Source: Paracoccaceae bacterium
GTDB lineage: Bacteria > Pseudomonadota > Alphaproteobacteria > Rhodobacterales > Rhodobacteraceae
DNA: 64,000 bases
Reading direction: 5' to 3'
Assembly: GCA_030066905.1 (NCBI GenBank)
Contig: JASJAR010000013.1
Span: forward strand, 51,008 to 115,007
Under the pieces are notes generated by a model. That model was not told the DNA's origin. It made no database searches and was given only the letters and a program-made list of their open reading frames with translations. Position 1 is the first letter of the stretch; each line of letters starts with the position of its first letter. This document shows positions 51,974 to 61,019 of this stretch, in pieces. Both the position numbers and the translations under genes were made by a program.

Positions 51974-52908
51974 GCGCGGTGCCGTCGAGCGACGCCCGTC
52001 TCATCGGCGCCTTTCTCGAAGCCGAGGCCGCCGAGGCCGGGGTCGCGCGCAATACCCAACTGGCCTATGGCCGCGATCTGTCGGATGCCGCGCGCTGGTT
52101 CGCCGGCCACGGTCCGGGGCTGCTCGGCGCCGGGCGCGCCGATGTCGAAGCCTATCTCGCCGCCTGTGACGCCCAGGGGCTCTCGCGGGCCACACGCGCC
52201 CGCCGGCTGTCGTCGCTCAAGCAGTTCTACCGGTTCGCCTTCGAGGAGGGCTGGCGCGAGACCAACCCCGCCCTCCAGATCAAGGGGCCGGGCAAGTCGA
52301 CGCGGCTGCCGAAGACCCTGAGCGAGGCGGATGTCGAAGCGTTGCTTGCAGCGGCCGGGACCCATGGCCGGGCCGAGGACCGGCTCCGCAACACCTGCCT
52401 GATGGAACTGCTCTATGCCACCGGCATGCGTGTCAGCGAACTCGTCTCGCTGCCGGTGGCCGCCGGACGGGGCGACCCGAAGATGCTTCTGGTGAAGGGC
52501 AAGGGGGGCAAGGAGCGCCTTGTGCCGCTGTCGCCGCCGGCGCGCGACGCGCTCGCCGCATGGCTCGCACACCGCGACAGCGACGCCGTGGCGGGCGGGC
52601 TGGCCGGCCCCGCCGCCCGGGCGCTCTTTCCTTCGCGAAGCGCGGCCGGTCACCTGACCCGGCACAGGTTTTACGGGCTCATCAAGGAGCTTGCCGTAGC
52701 CGCCGGGGTGTCCCCGTCGAGCGTCACCCCCCACACCATCCGCCACGCCTTCGCGACCCATCTTCTGGCGCGCGGCGCCGATCTGCGCTCGATCCAGACG
52801 CTTCTGGGGCATGCGGATGTGGCCACGACCGAGATCTATACCCATGTACTCGACGAGCATCTGGTGGAGCTTGTCAACGATCACCACCCTCTGATGCGGG
52901 GGAAGTAG
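51970..52908 (+). CDS. xerD: Tyrosine recombinase XerD
   Basis: XerD, 312 residues, resolves chromosome dimers at dif together with XerC. The core-binding domain ends around residue 105; the catalytic domain has Arg in LYATGMRVSELVSLP, Lys in VKGKGGKERLVPLSP, HTIRHAFATHLLARGADLRS (His-x-x-Arg), LLGHADVATTEIYTHV (His and the nucleophile Tyr). SAM-like N-terminus FLEAEAAEAGVARNTQLAYG is typical of Xer proteins. It overlaps the preceding gene by 4 bases. XerC would be a close alternative, but XerD fits best by eye. Confidence 0.88.
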   Translation: MSAVPSSDARLIGAFLEAEAAEAGVARNTQLAYGRDLSDAARWFAGHGPGLLGAGRADVEAYLAACDAQGLSRATRARRLSSLKQFYRFAFEEGWRETNPALQIKGPGKSTRLPKTLSEADVEALLAAAGTHGRAEDRLRNTCLMELLYATGMRVSELVSLPVAAGRGDPKMLLVKGKGGKERLVPLSPPARDALAAWLAHRDSDAVAGGLAGPAARALFPSRSAAGHLTRHRFYGLIKELAVAAGVSPSSVTPHTIRHAFATHLLARGADLRSIQTLLGHADVATTEIYTHVLDEHLVELVNDHHPLMRGK

Positions 52909-52940
52909 AGGGCCCGTCCGGCGGAGACCCCATCGAGCGG

Positions 52941-53028
52941 CGAGGTCCCGGGTCGGGCCCATGACCTGCGGCGCGTTCGGGCGACAGGATTTCGAGACCC
53001 CTGCCCCCGGATGCGATCCGGGGGCCCG
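52941..53028 (-). repeat. Degenerate copy of the intergenic hairpin repeat
   Basis: AGGTCCCGGGTCGGGCCCAT followed 40 bases later by CCCCCGGATGCGATCCGGGGG. The two hairpins and their order recall the 171-bp element, but spacer and ends are lost. It lies between xerD and the CNNM/CorC gene. Confidence 0.5.
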
Positions 53029-53116
53029 TCGGGACGCAGCGCCCGCCCCCCGCAATCCCTTGAAACCCCCCGCCCTTGCCCCCATAACCCGCCCATGGCT
53101 CTTTCCCACGGCCCCG

Positions 53117-54439
53117 ATGGACGACACTTCAGCCTTTCTTGACGGCGCGTTCTGGCTCACCGCCGGAGCGATCGTCGGCCTGCTGGTGCTGTCGGCCTTC
53201 TTCTCGGGCTCGGAGACCGCGCTGACGGCCGCCTCGCGCGGCAAGCTCCGGGCGCGCGGCGAAAAGGGCGACAAGGGCGCCCAGCGGGCGCTGACGCTGA
53301 AGGAAGACAATGAGCGCCTGATCGGCGGTATCCTTCTGGGGAACAACATGGCCAACGTGCTGGCGACGTCGCTGGCGACGGTGATGTTCACCGCCCTTCT
53401 CGGCGAGACCGGCGTGGCCGCGGCGACCCTGGTGATGACGGCACTCGTCGTGGTCTTCGCCGAGGTCATGCCCAAGACCTACGCGATCAACGACCCCGAG
53501 CGTTCGGCGGCGCGGGTGTCGGGCCCGATCGGGGCGGTGATCGCGGTGCTCGCACCGGTGGTCGCCCTGGTGCGGGCGCTGGTGCGCGGGGTGCTGCGCG
53601 TCTTCGGGGTGCGCATCGACCCCGACAGCCATATCCTCGCCGTCCGGGAAGAGATCGAGGGCGCGCTGCAACTCGGTCATGCCGAGGGCGTCGTCGAGAA
53701 GGAGGACCGCGACCGGATCCTCGGCGCGCTCGATCTCGGCGAGCGCACGGTGGAGGAGATCATGCTCCACCGCTCGAAGATCGAGATGATCGACGCCGAT
53801 TCCTCGCCGGCCGACATCCTCGAACAATGCCTCCAGTCGGCACATACCCGCCTGCCGGTCTATCGGGGAGAGAAGGAGAACATCGTCGGGCTGATCCATG
53901 CCAAGGATCTGTTGCGGGCGATGTATGCAAGGCGCGCGGACGCCGACAGCAACGAGGCCGCGCTCGAGGGATTCGACATCCTGGCGGTGGCGATGAAGCC
54001 CTATTTCGTGCCCGAGACCACCACGCTCGACGAACAGATGCGCCAGTTCCTGCGGCGCCACACCCATTTCGCGCTGGTCGTCGACGAGTACGGCTCGCTC
54101 GAAGGGCTCATCACGCTCGAAGACATTCTCGAAGAGATCGTCGGCGAGATCACCGACGAGTTCGACCCCGGCGACGCTGAGGAAATTCACCGCACTGACG
54201 CCGGCGATGTGATGGTCGACGGGGCGATGACGATCCGCGACCTCAACCGGGCGATGGACTGGCCGCTGCCGGACGAGGAGGCGAACACGATCGCGGGCCT
54301 GGTAATCCACGAGGCCCAGACGATCCCGACGAAGGGCCAGGTGTTTTCGTTCCATGGGTTCCGGTTCGAGATCCTCGAGCGGAAGGACAACCGGATCACC
54401 CGACTGAAGATACGTCCGCTGCCGGGGGTGGCGGGGTAA
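53117..54439 (+). CDS. CNNM/CorC-type membrane transporter (HlyC/CorC family)
   Basis: A 440-residue protein of the hemolysin-like CNNM/CorB family, linked to magnesium or cobalt efflux. The N-terminal DUF21 membrane domain (residues about 12-185) starts LVLSAFFSGSETALTAASRG and includes LIGGILLGNNMANVLATSLA. Two CBS domains follow (SAHTRLPVYRGEKENIVGLI and FALVVDEYGSLEGLITLED), then a CorC_HlyC domain (VDGAMTIRDLNRAMDWPLPD). The earlier label 'hemolysin' for this family is not supported by function. It stands alone after xerD. Confidence 0.9.
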   Translation: MDDTSAFLDGAFWLTAGAIVGLLVLSAFFSGSETALTAASRGKLRARGEKGDKGAQRALTLKEDNERLIGGILLGNNMANVLATSLATVMFTALLGETGVAAATLVMTALVVVFAEVMPKTYAINDPERSAARVSGPIGAVIAVLAPVVALVRALVRGVLRVFGVRIDPDSHILAVREEIEGALQLGHAEGVVEKEDRDRILGALDLGERTVEEIMLHRSKIEMIDADSSPADILEQCLQSAHTRLPVYRGEKENIVGLIHAKDLLRAMYARRADADSNEAALEGFDILAVAMKPYFVPETTTLDEQMRQFLRRHTHFALVVDEYGSLEGLITLEDILEEIVGEITDEFDPGDAEEIHRTDAGDVMVDGAMTIRDLNRAMDWPLPDEEANTIAGLVIHEAQTIPTKGQVFSFHGFRFEILERKDNRITRLKIRPLPGVAG

Positions 54440-54496
54440 GGCGGGCCGTCATGTCGGGTTTGGAGGGCGGATTTGAGCCTGAGTATCGCGCTTATC

Positions 54497-54769
54497 CTAC
54501 CGTTTGAGCCGTTTTATCAGCCAAACGAGGAGAAGGAGCGTCAGGTTTGCCGCCGAAGAAAACGCCAAAACCAGAACAAAAAGCAGCAATGTCCAACCGC
54601 TGTTGTAATGTTCAATGTTCACAAGAAGTATCAACAAGTAAGGCAGAGAGGGCAGGACGCAGGAAACGACCAGCCAGAAGGGCGTTCGCCGAGGTCGTGA
54701 CGCCAATACCGAGGCAAACGCCGCGAATGAGATCAACACCGGGGCCAGTATCAGTTCCAACGACGTCAC
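54497..54769 (-). CDS. Small three-helix membrane protein, lower GC
   Basis: A 90-residue hydrophobic protein with three probable helices (LILAPVLISFAAFASVLA, FWLVVSCVLPSLPYLLILLV, LLLFVLVLAFSSAANLTLLLLVWLI) and a basic end (IKRLKR). The start is GTG at 54769, with AGAGG upstream. The surrounding DNA is clearly less GC-rich than its neighbours, which hints at recent acquisition. I do not recognise a family. It is convergent with the CNNM gene and lies on the same strand as the HerA-like gene. Confidence 0.5.
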   Translation of the reverse strand: MTSLELILAPVLISFAAFASVLASRPRRTPFWLVVSCVLPSLPYLLILLVNIEHYNSGWTLLLFVLVLAFSSAANLTLLLLVWLIKRLKR

Positions 54770-54900
54770 AACCGAACCTCTGAGTGTGGATCAAACTTCG
54801 ACTTCGTGCGCGGCCTTTGTTACCGGCAGCAGGGAGATAGCTTTACTCCGAGCACAGCGACGGACGCTTCATCCGCAAACCCGCCAACCCCTGCCCGTGT

Positions 54901-56442
54901 CTACCGCCCCTTGAAGAGCCCGCCCAGAACCCCTCGCACGATCCGCCGGCCCGTCGTGCCCTTCAACTCCTTGATGACCACGCCTGCGATGGCTTCGCCG
55001 AAGCTTTCGGACGACCGGCTCCGGCGCGAGGTCGACCGGCCCACCCGCTCGCCGGTATAGCGCCGGGCGGTCTTGTATTCGCGCATCGCCGCCTCGGCCT
55101 CTTCCTCGGCGCGTTCGGCCGCTTCGGCCTCCTTTGCCGCTTCCGCCGCGCGGCGGGTGAGCACCTCATAGGCGCTTTCGCGATCTTGCGCGGTGTCGTA
55201 CTTGCCTGCCACGGCCGAAGCGGCCATCGCCGCGGCCCGTTCGGCCTTCGTGATCGGGCCGAGCTGCGACGACGGAGGCCGGATCAGCGTGCGTTCCACC
55301 ACGCCCGGCGCGCCCTTCTCTTCGAGCATCGAGGTCACCGCCTCGCCGACGCCGACCTCGCGGATCGCGTCTTCGGTGGAGAAGCGGGGGTTGTCGCGGT
55401 AAGTCTCGGCGGCCTGCCTCAGGTCGCGGCGGTCCTTCGCCGTGAAGGCCCTGAGCGCATGCTGCACCCGGTTGCCGAGCTGGCCGAGGATGTCTTCCGG
55501 GACGTCGGCGGGGTTCTGGGTGACGAAGTAGACCCCGACCCCCTTCGAGCGGATGAGGCGGGCGACCTGCTCGACCTTGTCGACGAGCGCCTTCGGGGCG
55601 TCCTCGAAGAGCAGATGTGCCTCGTCGAAGAAGAACACGAGGCGCGGCTTGTCGGGGTCGCCCACCTCCGGGAGGGTCTCGAAAAGCTCGGAGAGGAGCC
55701 ACAGGAGCGTCGTCGCATAGAGCCGGGGCGACGACATGAGCTTGTCCGCGGCAAGGATCGAGATGAGGCCGCGGCCCTGCGGGTCGGTGCGCATGAGGTC
55801 TGAAAGCTCGAGGGCGGGCTCGCCGAAGAACTGCGCCGCACCCTGGGTTTCGAGGACGAGGAGCCGGCGCTGGATCGCGCCGATGGAGGCGGTCGAGACA
55901 TTGCCGTAGCGCAGGCTGAGGTCGCCCCGGTTCTCGCCGGTCCAGACGAGAAGCGCCTGGAGGTCTTTGAGGTCGAGCAGCGGCAGGCCCTGTTCGTCGG
56001 CGACCCGGAAGGCGATGTTGAGAACCCCCTCCTGGGCCTCGGTCAATTCGAGGATGCGGGCGATGAGCAAGGGGCCCATCTCGGCGACGGTGGTGCGGAT
56101 CGGGTGGCCCTGTTCGCCGAAGAGGTCCCAGAAGAGCACCGGGAAGGCGTCGTAGCGATAGTCGGAAAACCCGATGGTCGCGCTGCGCTTCATGAAGGCG
56201 TCGTGGAGCTTGAACCCCTCCGAGCCCGAGGCCGCGAGCCCCGAAAGGTCGCCCTTCACATCCGACAGGATGACCGGGACGCCTTGGGCCGAAAAGCCCT
56301 CGGCCATGATCTGAAGCGTGACCGTCTTGCCGGTGCCGGTGGCCCCAGCGATGAGCCCGTGGCGGTTGGCGTATTTCAGCGCGAGACCCTGTTTCATCCC
56401 GTAATCGGGGCCGCCGCCGCCGATGAAAATCTGGTCGTCCAT
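54901..56442 (-). CDS. HerA-like ATPase, DUF853 (YjgR family)
   Basis: A 513-residue cytoplasmic ATPase. Walker A is [19 protein letters not shown] close to the N-terminus; Walker B is [35 protein letters not shown] and [19 protein letters not shown] are the sensor and arginine-finger regions of this family. The C-terminus has an Ala/Glu-rich coiled coil (about residues 430-470) and an Arg/Ser-rich tail. The start at 56442 is backed by GGAGGGGCAGGGC; the frame to 56631 is an extension. DUF853 proteins are widespread, and their cellular role is unsettled. Confidence 0.9.
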   Translation of the reverse strand: MDDQIFIGGGGPDYGMKQGLALKYANRHGLIAGATGTGKTVTLQIMAEGFSAQGVPVILSDVKGDLSGLAASGSEGFKLHDAFMKRSATIGFSDYRYDAFPVLFWDLFGEQGHPIRTTVAEMGPLLIARILELTEAQEGVLNIAFRVADEQGLPLLDLKDLQALLVWTGENRGDLSLRYGNVSTASIGAIQRRLLVLETQGAAQFFGEPALELSDLMRTDPQGRGLISILAADKLMSSPRLYATTLLWLLSELFETLPEVGDPDKPRLVFFFDEAHLLFEDAPKALVDKVEQVARLIRSKGVGVYFVTQNPADVPEDILGQLGNRVQHALRAFTAKDRRDLRQAAETYRDNPRFSTEDAIREVGVGEAVTSMLEEKGAPGVVERTLIRPPSSQLGPITKAERAAAMAASAVAGKYDTAQDRESAYEVLTRRAAEAAKEAEAAERAEEEAEAAMREYKTARRYTGERVGRSTSRRSRSSESFGEAIAGVVIKELKGTTGRRIVRGVLGGLFKGR

Positions 56443-56642
56443 GCCCTGCCCCTCCGGCTCCGGTGTGTCCGGCCCGGACGGGCCATAACTTGTTAACCTA
56501 TTTCGGCCAGTATCCCTCTCACCCGCAAGGGCTTTTCGCCTGCGGCGGGTGACTTCCTCCCTGTCAGACTGGCCGCGTCCCTCTTGGACGCGGTCTTTTT
56601 TCCCGGACCGGCGAGGGCCCTGTCTTTGCACATTTTTTCGTG

Positions 56643-56671
56643 TTGACGAGGGGTTGGCTTCGCAATAGCTT
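56643..56671 (+). promoter_or_regulatory. Candidate promoter of a small RNA
   Basis: TTGACG (56643-56648) and TAGCTT (56666-56671) with a 17-base spacer. The -35 is good, the -10 moderate. No protein start follows for more than 200 bases; a terminator follows after about 70. Confidence 0.45.
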
Positions 56672-56677
56672 CGGCGC

Positions 56678-56746
56678 CAATAACTAAGTCGGCCCGTCCG
56701 GCAGGGAGAGAACGTAAGTGGAAGAAGGGCCTTGGGGCCCTTTTTT
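56678..56746 (+). ncRNA. Candidate small RNA, about 70 nt
   Basis: Defined by the candidate promoter at 56643-56671 and the strong terminator at 56725-56746. It contains no open frame with a ribosome site. The 5' part (CCAATAACTAAGTCGGCCC) is less GC-rich than its surroundings. The sequence is not recognised as a known RNA family. It could instead be an attenuated leader of the downstream exported-protein gene. Confidence 0.4.
56725..56746 (+). terminator. Rho-independent terminator
   Basis: AAGGGCC-TTGG-GGCCCTT with a six-base T run (56741-56746). No protein gene ends upstream on this strand, so it must serve a short transcript or attenuate the next gene. Confidence 0.8.
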
Positions 56747-56884
56747 CATGCCCGACGGAAGCCGGCGCCGCAGGCGCGGTCGGCGGGATTTCGTCGGCAC
56801 CGGCCGGCCGGGCGGGCTTGCCCGCTGACAGCGCCGGGCCCCCGTGTTAGGGCCACGCCAACACAGGCAGAAAAGGGGTCTCAC

Positions 56885-57562
56885 ATGACGATCGCGCAGA
56901 GAGGTATCGCCGTTCTGATCGGGCTCGCCCTGGCGACCGCCGCCAGCGCCCAGGATCAGGACGACGCCGCGCCGGAGGCCGGCGCAGAAGCCGCCGCACC
57001 CGCCACTGAGGCGGCACCGGCCGAGGAGACGGGGGAGACCGAAGCTCCCGCGGCGGAGGACGGCGTCCGCGAGGTCTATATCGCCGAGGAGTTCGGCGAC
57101 TGGCAGTTTTCCTGCATCCGTACCGGCACCGGCAACGACCCCTGCCGCTTTACCCAGACGCTGGAGAACGGTGAAGGCGGGCGCGTGGCGCAGGTCACGG
57201 TCGTACCGCTGCCGCCGGGCGAACCTGTCGCCGCCGCGGCGGTGGTCGAAACCCCGCTGGGGACGCTTCTGCGGGTGCCCCGCGACGCCGATGAATTGTC
57301 TCAGCCCGGAGGGCTGCGCATCCGCGTCGATGACGGGGAACTGCGCGTCTTTCAGTTCACCTTCTGCAATTCCGGCGGCTGCGTGGCCGAGATCGGCATG
57401 GAGGACGACTTCGTCAACGCCTTCAAGCGCGGTGCCGTGGCCACGATCACGATCTGGTCGGCGGATGCGCCGGGCCAGCCGGTGGAACTGCCGCTCTCGC
57501 TGACGGGTTTCACCGCCGGGTTCGACCGGGTGGCGGAACTGGCCGGCGGCGGCGAGGAATAG
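56885..57562 (+). CDS. Invasion-associated locus B (IalB)-like exported protein
   Basis: A 225-residue periplasmic protein. Signal peptide to about residue 22 (AVLIGLALATAASAQD), then a long Ala/Glu/Pro-rich linker (about residues 23-60), then an IalB domain: FGDWQFSCIRTGTGNDPCRF, GTLLRVPRDADELSQPGGL, FTFCNSGGCVAEIGMEDD. The four cysteines fit the family. IalB of Bartonella affects erythrocyte invasion, but family members in free-living bacteria have no known role. AAGGGG precedes the ATG. It follows the candidate small RNA by about 140 bases. Confidence 0.85.
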   Translation: MTIAQRGIAVLIGLALATAASAQDQDDAAPEAGAEAAAPATEAAPAEETGETEAPAAEDGVREVYIAEEFGDWQFSCIRTGTGNDPCRFTQTLENGEGGRVAQVTVVPLPPGEPVAAAAVVETPLGTLLRVPRDADELSQPGGLRIRVDDGELRVFQFTFCNSGGCVAEIGMEDDFVNAFKRGAVATITIWSADAPGQPVELPLSLTGFTAGFDRVAELAGGGEE

Positions 57563-57620
57563 CCCGGGCGGGCCGCGGGCGCCGATGGCCGGGTGTCGGG
57601 GCGGTGCGTGGTGCAGTCCT

Positions 57621-57792
57621 GGCCTGGGGCGGGCGTTCGGGTCTTGCTCCGGCAGCTCTTGGCGAAACACGCCCCGGACTTGATCTGGGGCCTCGATCCA
57701 CCGGAGGGCCAGGACTATCGAGGTCCCGGGTCAAGCCCGGGACGTGGGTTGCTTGGGGTCGGGGCGCGCAGAATGGACGTCCGCTCAGGGCC
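57621..57792 (+). repeat. 171-172-bp intergenic inverted-end repeat, copy C
   Basis: Ends GGCCTGGGGCGGGCG (left) and CGTCCGCTCAGGGCC (right) are imperfect inverted repeats. The body matches copy B in the same orientation and copy A reversed, including the hairpins CCCCGGACTTGATCTGGGG and CCCGGGTCAAGCCCGGG and the GGCGAAACACG and GCAAGACCCG-type spacers. It lies between the IalB-like and KAS stops. Confidence 0.82.
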
Positions 57793-57837
57793 ATGTCCAC
57801 CCCGTCCAATCCCGCCGTCGGCCATCGCGCCTCGGGC

Positions 57838-59052
57838 TCAGACCCGGCGGAGCGCCAGCACCGCGTTCAGCCCGCCGAAGGCGAAGGCGTTCGACACCGC
57901 GACCTCGACCTCGGCCTCCCGGGCGGCGTTGGGCACAACGTCGAGGTCGCAGGCCGGGTCGGGTTCCTGGTACCCAATGGTCGGGGCCACCACCCCGTCC
58001 CTGAGCGCCATGATGCAGGCCAGCAGCTCAACCGCGCCGGTGCCTCCGAGGAGGTGGCCGTGCATCGACTTCGTCGAGGAGATCATCACATCGTCCGCTG
58101 CCGCGCCGAAGGCCCGGCGCACCGCGGCGCATTCGGTGCGGTCGTTGGCCGCCGTGCCGGTGCCGTGGGCGTTGATGTAGCCCACCTCGTCGGGGGCGAG
58201 CCCGGCGTCCTTCAGCGCCCCCGAGATCGCCCGGGCCGCCCCGCCTTCGGAGGGCATCACGATGTCGGAGGCATCCGACGTCATCTGAAACCCGATCACC
58301 TCGGCAAGGATGTCGGCCCCGCGCGCGGCGGCGTGGTCCCACTCCTCGAAGACGAACATCCCCGCCCCCTCGCCCTGGACCATGCCGTTGCGGGTTTTCG
58401 AGAACGGCCGGCAGCCATCCTTCGACATCACCCTGAGGCCCTCCCAGGCCTTGATCCCGCCGAAGGAGAAGGGCGCCTCGGCGCCGCCGGTGACCATCGC
58501 CGTCGCCGCCCCCGAGCGGACGAGCTGGAACGCAAGGCCCATCGCGTGGTTCGACGACGAACAGGCGGTCGAGACCGTGAAATTCGGCCCCCTCAGGCCA
58601 TGGGCCATGGAGATATGGCTGCCGGCGGCGTTGTTCATCAGCTTCGGGATGACGAGCGGGTGAACCCGGTTCTTACCGTCGCGGAAAAGGGCGGCGTAGT
58701 TCTCGTCGAGCGTTTCGGCCCCGCCGACACCGGTGCCGACCACAACGCCGGCCCGCTCGCCGAGTTCGCCGGCGAAGTCGAGACCCGAGGCGGCGATCGC
58801 CTCACGCGCGGCATGAAGGCCGAACCGCGTAAAACTGTCGTAGAGCGTCAGCTCCTGGCGGGAATGGATCGCGGTCGGGTCGAAATCCTTCACCTGCCCG
58901 CCGATCCGGATCGCCAGACGGTCGATGTCCGGCAGGTCGAGCGCCCCGATGCCGAGCCGCCCCTCGGCGAGGGCCGCCAGCGTCGTGGGCACGTCGTGGC
59001 CGAGCGCGTTGATCGTTCCAGCGCCCGTGATGGCGACGCGTCGCAAGCCCAA
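57838..59052 (-). CDS. Beta-ketoacyl-ACP synthase (KAS II/FabF-like)
   Basis: A 404-residue condensing enzyme with the catalytic triad Cys (STACSSSNHAMG), His (INAHGTGT) and His (STKSMHGHLLGGTG), plus GAGTINALGHD at the N-terminus and NAFAFGGLNAVL at the end. It resembles FabF/NodE-type enzymes used in secondary acyl-chain synthesis. It is preceded, 4 bases away, by its own acyl carrier protein, so the pair looks like a dedicated unit separate from housekeeping fatty-acid synthesis. Product unknown. Confidence 0.88.
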   Translation of the reverse strand: MGLRRVAITGAGTINALGHDVPTTLAALAEGRLGIGALDLPDIDRLAIRIGGQVKDFDPTAIHSRQELTLYDSFTRFGLHAAREAIAASGLDFAGELGERAGVVVGTGVGGAETLDENYAALFRDGKNRVHPLVIPKLMNNAAGSHISMAHGLRGPNFTVSTACSSSNHAMGLAFQLVRSGAATAMVTGGAEAPFSFGGIKAWEGLRVMSKDGCRPFSKTRNGMVQGEGAGMFVFEEWDHAAARGADILAEVIGFQMTSDASDIVMPSEGGAARAISGALKDAGLAPDEVGYINAHGTGTAANDRTECAAVRRAFGAAADDVMISSTKSMHGHLLGGTGAVELLACIMALRDGVVAPTIGYQEPDPACDLDVVPNAAREAEVEVAVSNAFAFGGLNAVLALRRV

Positions 59053-59056
59053 ATCG

Positions 59057-59323
59057 TCAGCCCTTCTTCGCCTCGACCAGACCGGTCACCGCCTCGACGA
59101 TGGCCCCGACCGACGAGATGTCGAACTCCGAGGCCTGGGGCTCGTTGGCGTTGAACGGCACGTCGATCTCGAAGGTCTCCTCGATGGCGAAGATCGACTC
59201 GACAAGGCCGAGACTGTCGACCCCGAGCTCATCGAGCGTGCTGTCCATCGAGATGTCGGAGGGTTCAAGCACCGCGAGCTCGGCGATGATCTCGACCACC
59301 TTGTCCTTGACGTCGCTGCGCAT
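59057..59323 (-). CDS. Dedicated acyl carrier protein
   Basis: An 88-residue acyl carrier protein. The phosphopantetheine site is in ELGVDSLGLVES (Ser37), with the acidic helix IFAIEETFEIDVPF after it. Compared with housekeeping AcpP, the C-terminal half is longer (NEPQASEFDISSVGAIVEAV). It lies directly before the FabF-like gene, so the two form a carrier-synthase pair. A role in a special lipid (for example a modified lipid A or long-chain acyl) is possible but not shown. Confidence 0.88.
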   Translation of the reverse strand: MRSDVKDKVVEIIAELAVLEPSDISMDSTLDELGVDSLGLVESIFAIEETFEIDVPFNANEPQASEFDISSVGAIVEAVTGLVEAKKG

Positions 59324-59417
59324 GGTCCACCGCTCTTTTCGTTGGGCGGAGGTTTAGTCGCCTTTCGGGAGACTGGAAACCGCTTTCTTCCGGCCCCCGC
59401 CCGGGCGGCGCGCTCTG

Positions 59418-61019
59418 TCAGCTCCGGGCCGCGCGGAGTTCGACGCCCGCGTCCTGGAGCGCACGGAAGATCTTCGCATCGCGCCCGTAGACGTCGCCGC
59501 GATACTGCATCCGGCCCTTCGCCTGGCCGAAGGCGGTGCGGTAAACGATGTGAACCGGGACCGGTTCGGCGAGATCGAGCCGGGTTTCGCGGCCCGTATT
59601 GAGCGTCCCGTGGAACAGCCCGCGCGGGTCGGCGGTCTGGCGGGCCAGGAGCGCATAGGCGAAATCGAACGGGTCCTGGAGCCGGATGCAGCCATGGCTG
59701 AAGTCCCGCTTCTCCCGGCCGAAGAGCGATTTCGCCGGCGTGTCGTGCAGATAGATGTTGTAGCGGTTGGGGAACATGAACTTGACGAGCCCCAGTGCGT
59801 TCGACCGGCTGGGGGGCTGTTTCATGTCGAAAGGGAAGGTCTCTTCGTCGAACTGGCTGAAGTCGACATAGTCGCGCGGCACGATGTAGCCCGAGCGGTC
59901 AACGAGCATGAGCTGGCCCTGGGCATAGGGATCGCGCTGAAGCTGCGGGAGGTACTCCTTCGTCGCGATCGAACGCGGCACATGCCAGGTCGGGTTGATG
60001 ACGAGATGGTCCATCTCGTCGGAAAACTCCGGGCTGCGGCGGTCGGTGGCGTTCATGCCGACGACCGAGCGGGTCGTGAAGCTCGTCTTGCCGTCATCGA
60101 CGATGCGGACGTGGAAGTCGGTGAGGTTGACCCAGATGTGGCGGTCGCCGAGGTCGTGGTTGAGCCAGCGTTCGCGCTCCATCGCGACGAGGATCTGGGA
60201 GAGCCGGGTCTCGACGGGGGTGTTGAAGGCCGCAAGCGTCCCCGCCCCCGCCACCCCGTCGGTGGCGAGCCCGTGATCGGCCTGAAACGCCCGCACCGCT
60301 TCGGTGAGCGCGGCGTCATAGCCGGTGCGGGCGGTGCGCGGGAGATATCCCATGGCGATGAGCCGGTTGCGAAGCGCGATCACCTCCGGCCCGGCATCGC
60401 CCGGTTCGAGCTTTCTGGCGCGGACCTCCGGCCCCCATCCGCCCCGGTCGAGCTGGCGCTGAAGCCGCAGCCGCTCCTTCTGAAGCCGGGCATATTCCGG
60501 CGTCTGCGGCGGCAGGGCGTCGATGAAGGCGCCCGGCGCGGATCGCGCGAAGGCCACCAGGGTCTCACCGCGGTCCCTCAGGGTCACTTTGCGCACGAGC
60601 CCTTCGTCGACCCGCGACGGCGTCAGCAGCCCGGTCTGGACGTCCCGGGCATAGCCGAGAAAGAGCCGGGTCAGTTCGACCTCGACGCGGCCGAGCGCGC
60701 GTTGGCCCTCGACGCCGGTCAGAAGCGCCCTCAGCGCAGCGGGGTCGTATTTCGCCGCCGGCAGCCCGTGCGCGCCGGCGCCGGCAAAGGCGGCAAAGAG
60801 AGCGAGGAGCCGGGCCTCGTCGTCCCCGTCCCGCCCCGTCCAGATCGGCCGGTATCCCGTCTCGCGGTAGAACGCGGCGATCTCGGCATCCCCGGCCGCG
60901 GCCTCCGCGACCCCCTGCTTGAAGAGCGTGACCTGGGCTGTGGCGGGAACCGAAGCGGCGAGAACGAGAGCCAAGGCTGCGCCAAGGACCCGCCGGAAAA
61001 AGGCGGTCGGTTCAATCAT
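59418..61019 (-). CDS. L,D-transpeptidase (YcbB/LdtD type)
   Basis: A 533-residue exported enzyme. Signal peptide: LGAALALVLAASVPATAQ (end about residue 28). The middle holds a peptidoglycan-binding domain (LRNRLIAMGYLPRTARTGYD, AVRAFQADHGLATDGVAG). The C-terminal YkuD domain has HIWVNLTDFHVRI, the substrate region and the catalytic motif RDFSHGCIRLQDP with the Cys nucleophile. It makes 3-3 crosslinks or attaches proteins to peptidoglycan. Start at 61019 has AGGA upstream; the frame to 61217 has none. It is divergent from the DUF882 peptidase gene. Confidence 0.93.
   Translation of the reverse strand: MIEPTAFFRRVLGAALALVLAASVPATAQVTLFKQGVAEAAAGDAEIAAFYRETGYRPIWTGRDGDDEARLLALFAAFAGAGAHGLPAAKYDPAALRALLTGVEGQRALGRVEVELTRLFLGYARDVQTGLLTPSRVDEGLVRKVTLRDRGETLVAFARSAPGAFIDALPPQTPEYARLQKERLRLQRQLDRGGWGPEVRARKLEPGDAGPEVIALRNRLIAMGYLPRTARTGYDAALTEAVRAFQADHGLATDGVAGAGTLAAFNTPVETRLSQILVAMERERWLNHDLGDRHIWVNLTDFHVRIVDDGKTSFTTRSVVGMNATDRRSPEFSDEMDHLVINPTWHVPRSIATKEYLPQLQRDPYAQGQLMLVDRSGYIVPRDYVDFSQFDEETFPFDMKQPPSRSNALGLVKFMFPNRYNIYLHDTPAKSLFGREKRDFSHGCIRLQDPFDFAYALLARQTADPRGLFHGTLNTGRETRLDLAEPVPVHIVYRTAFGQAKGRMQYRGDVYGRDAKIFRALQDAGVELRAARS

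Noticed and set aside
53117..54439. Hemolysin annotation for the CNNM/CorC protein
   Set aside because: DUF21, CBS and CorC_HlyC domains indicate an ion-transport-related membrane protein; there is no evidence for a toxin.
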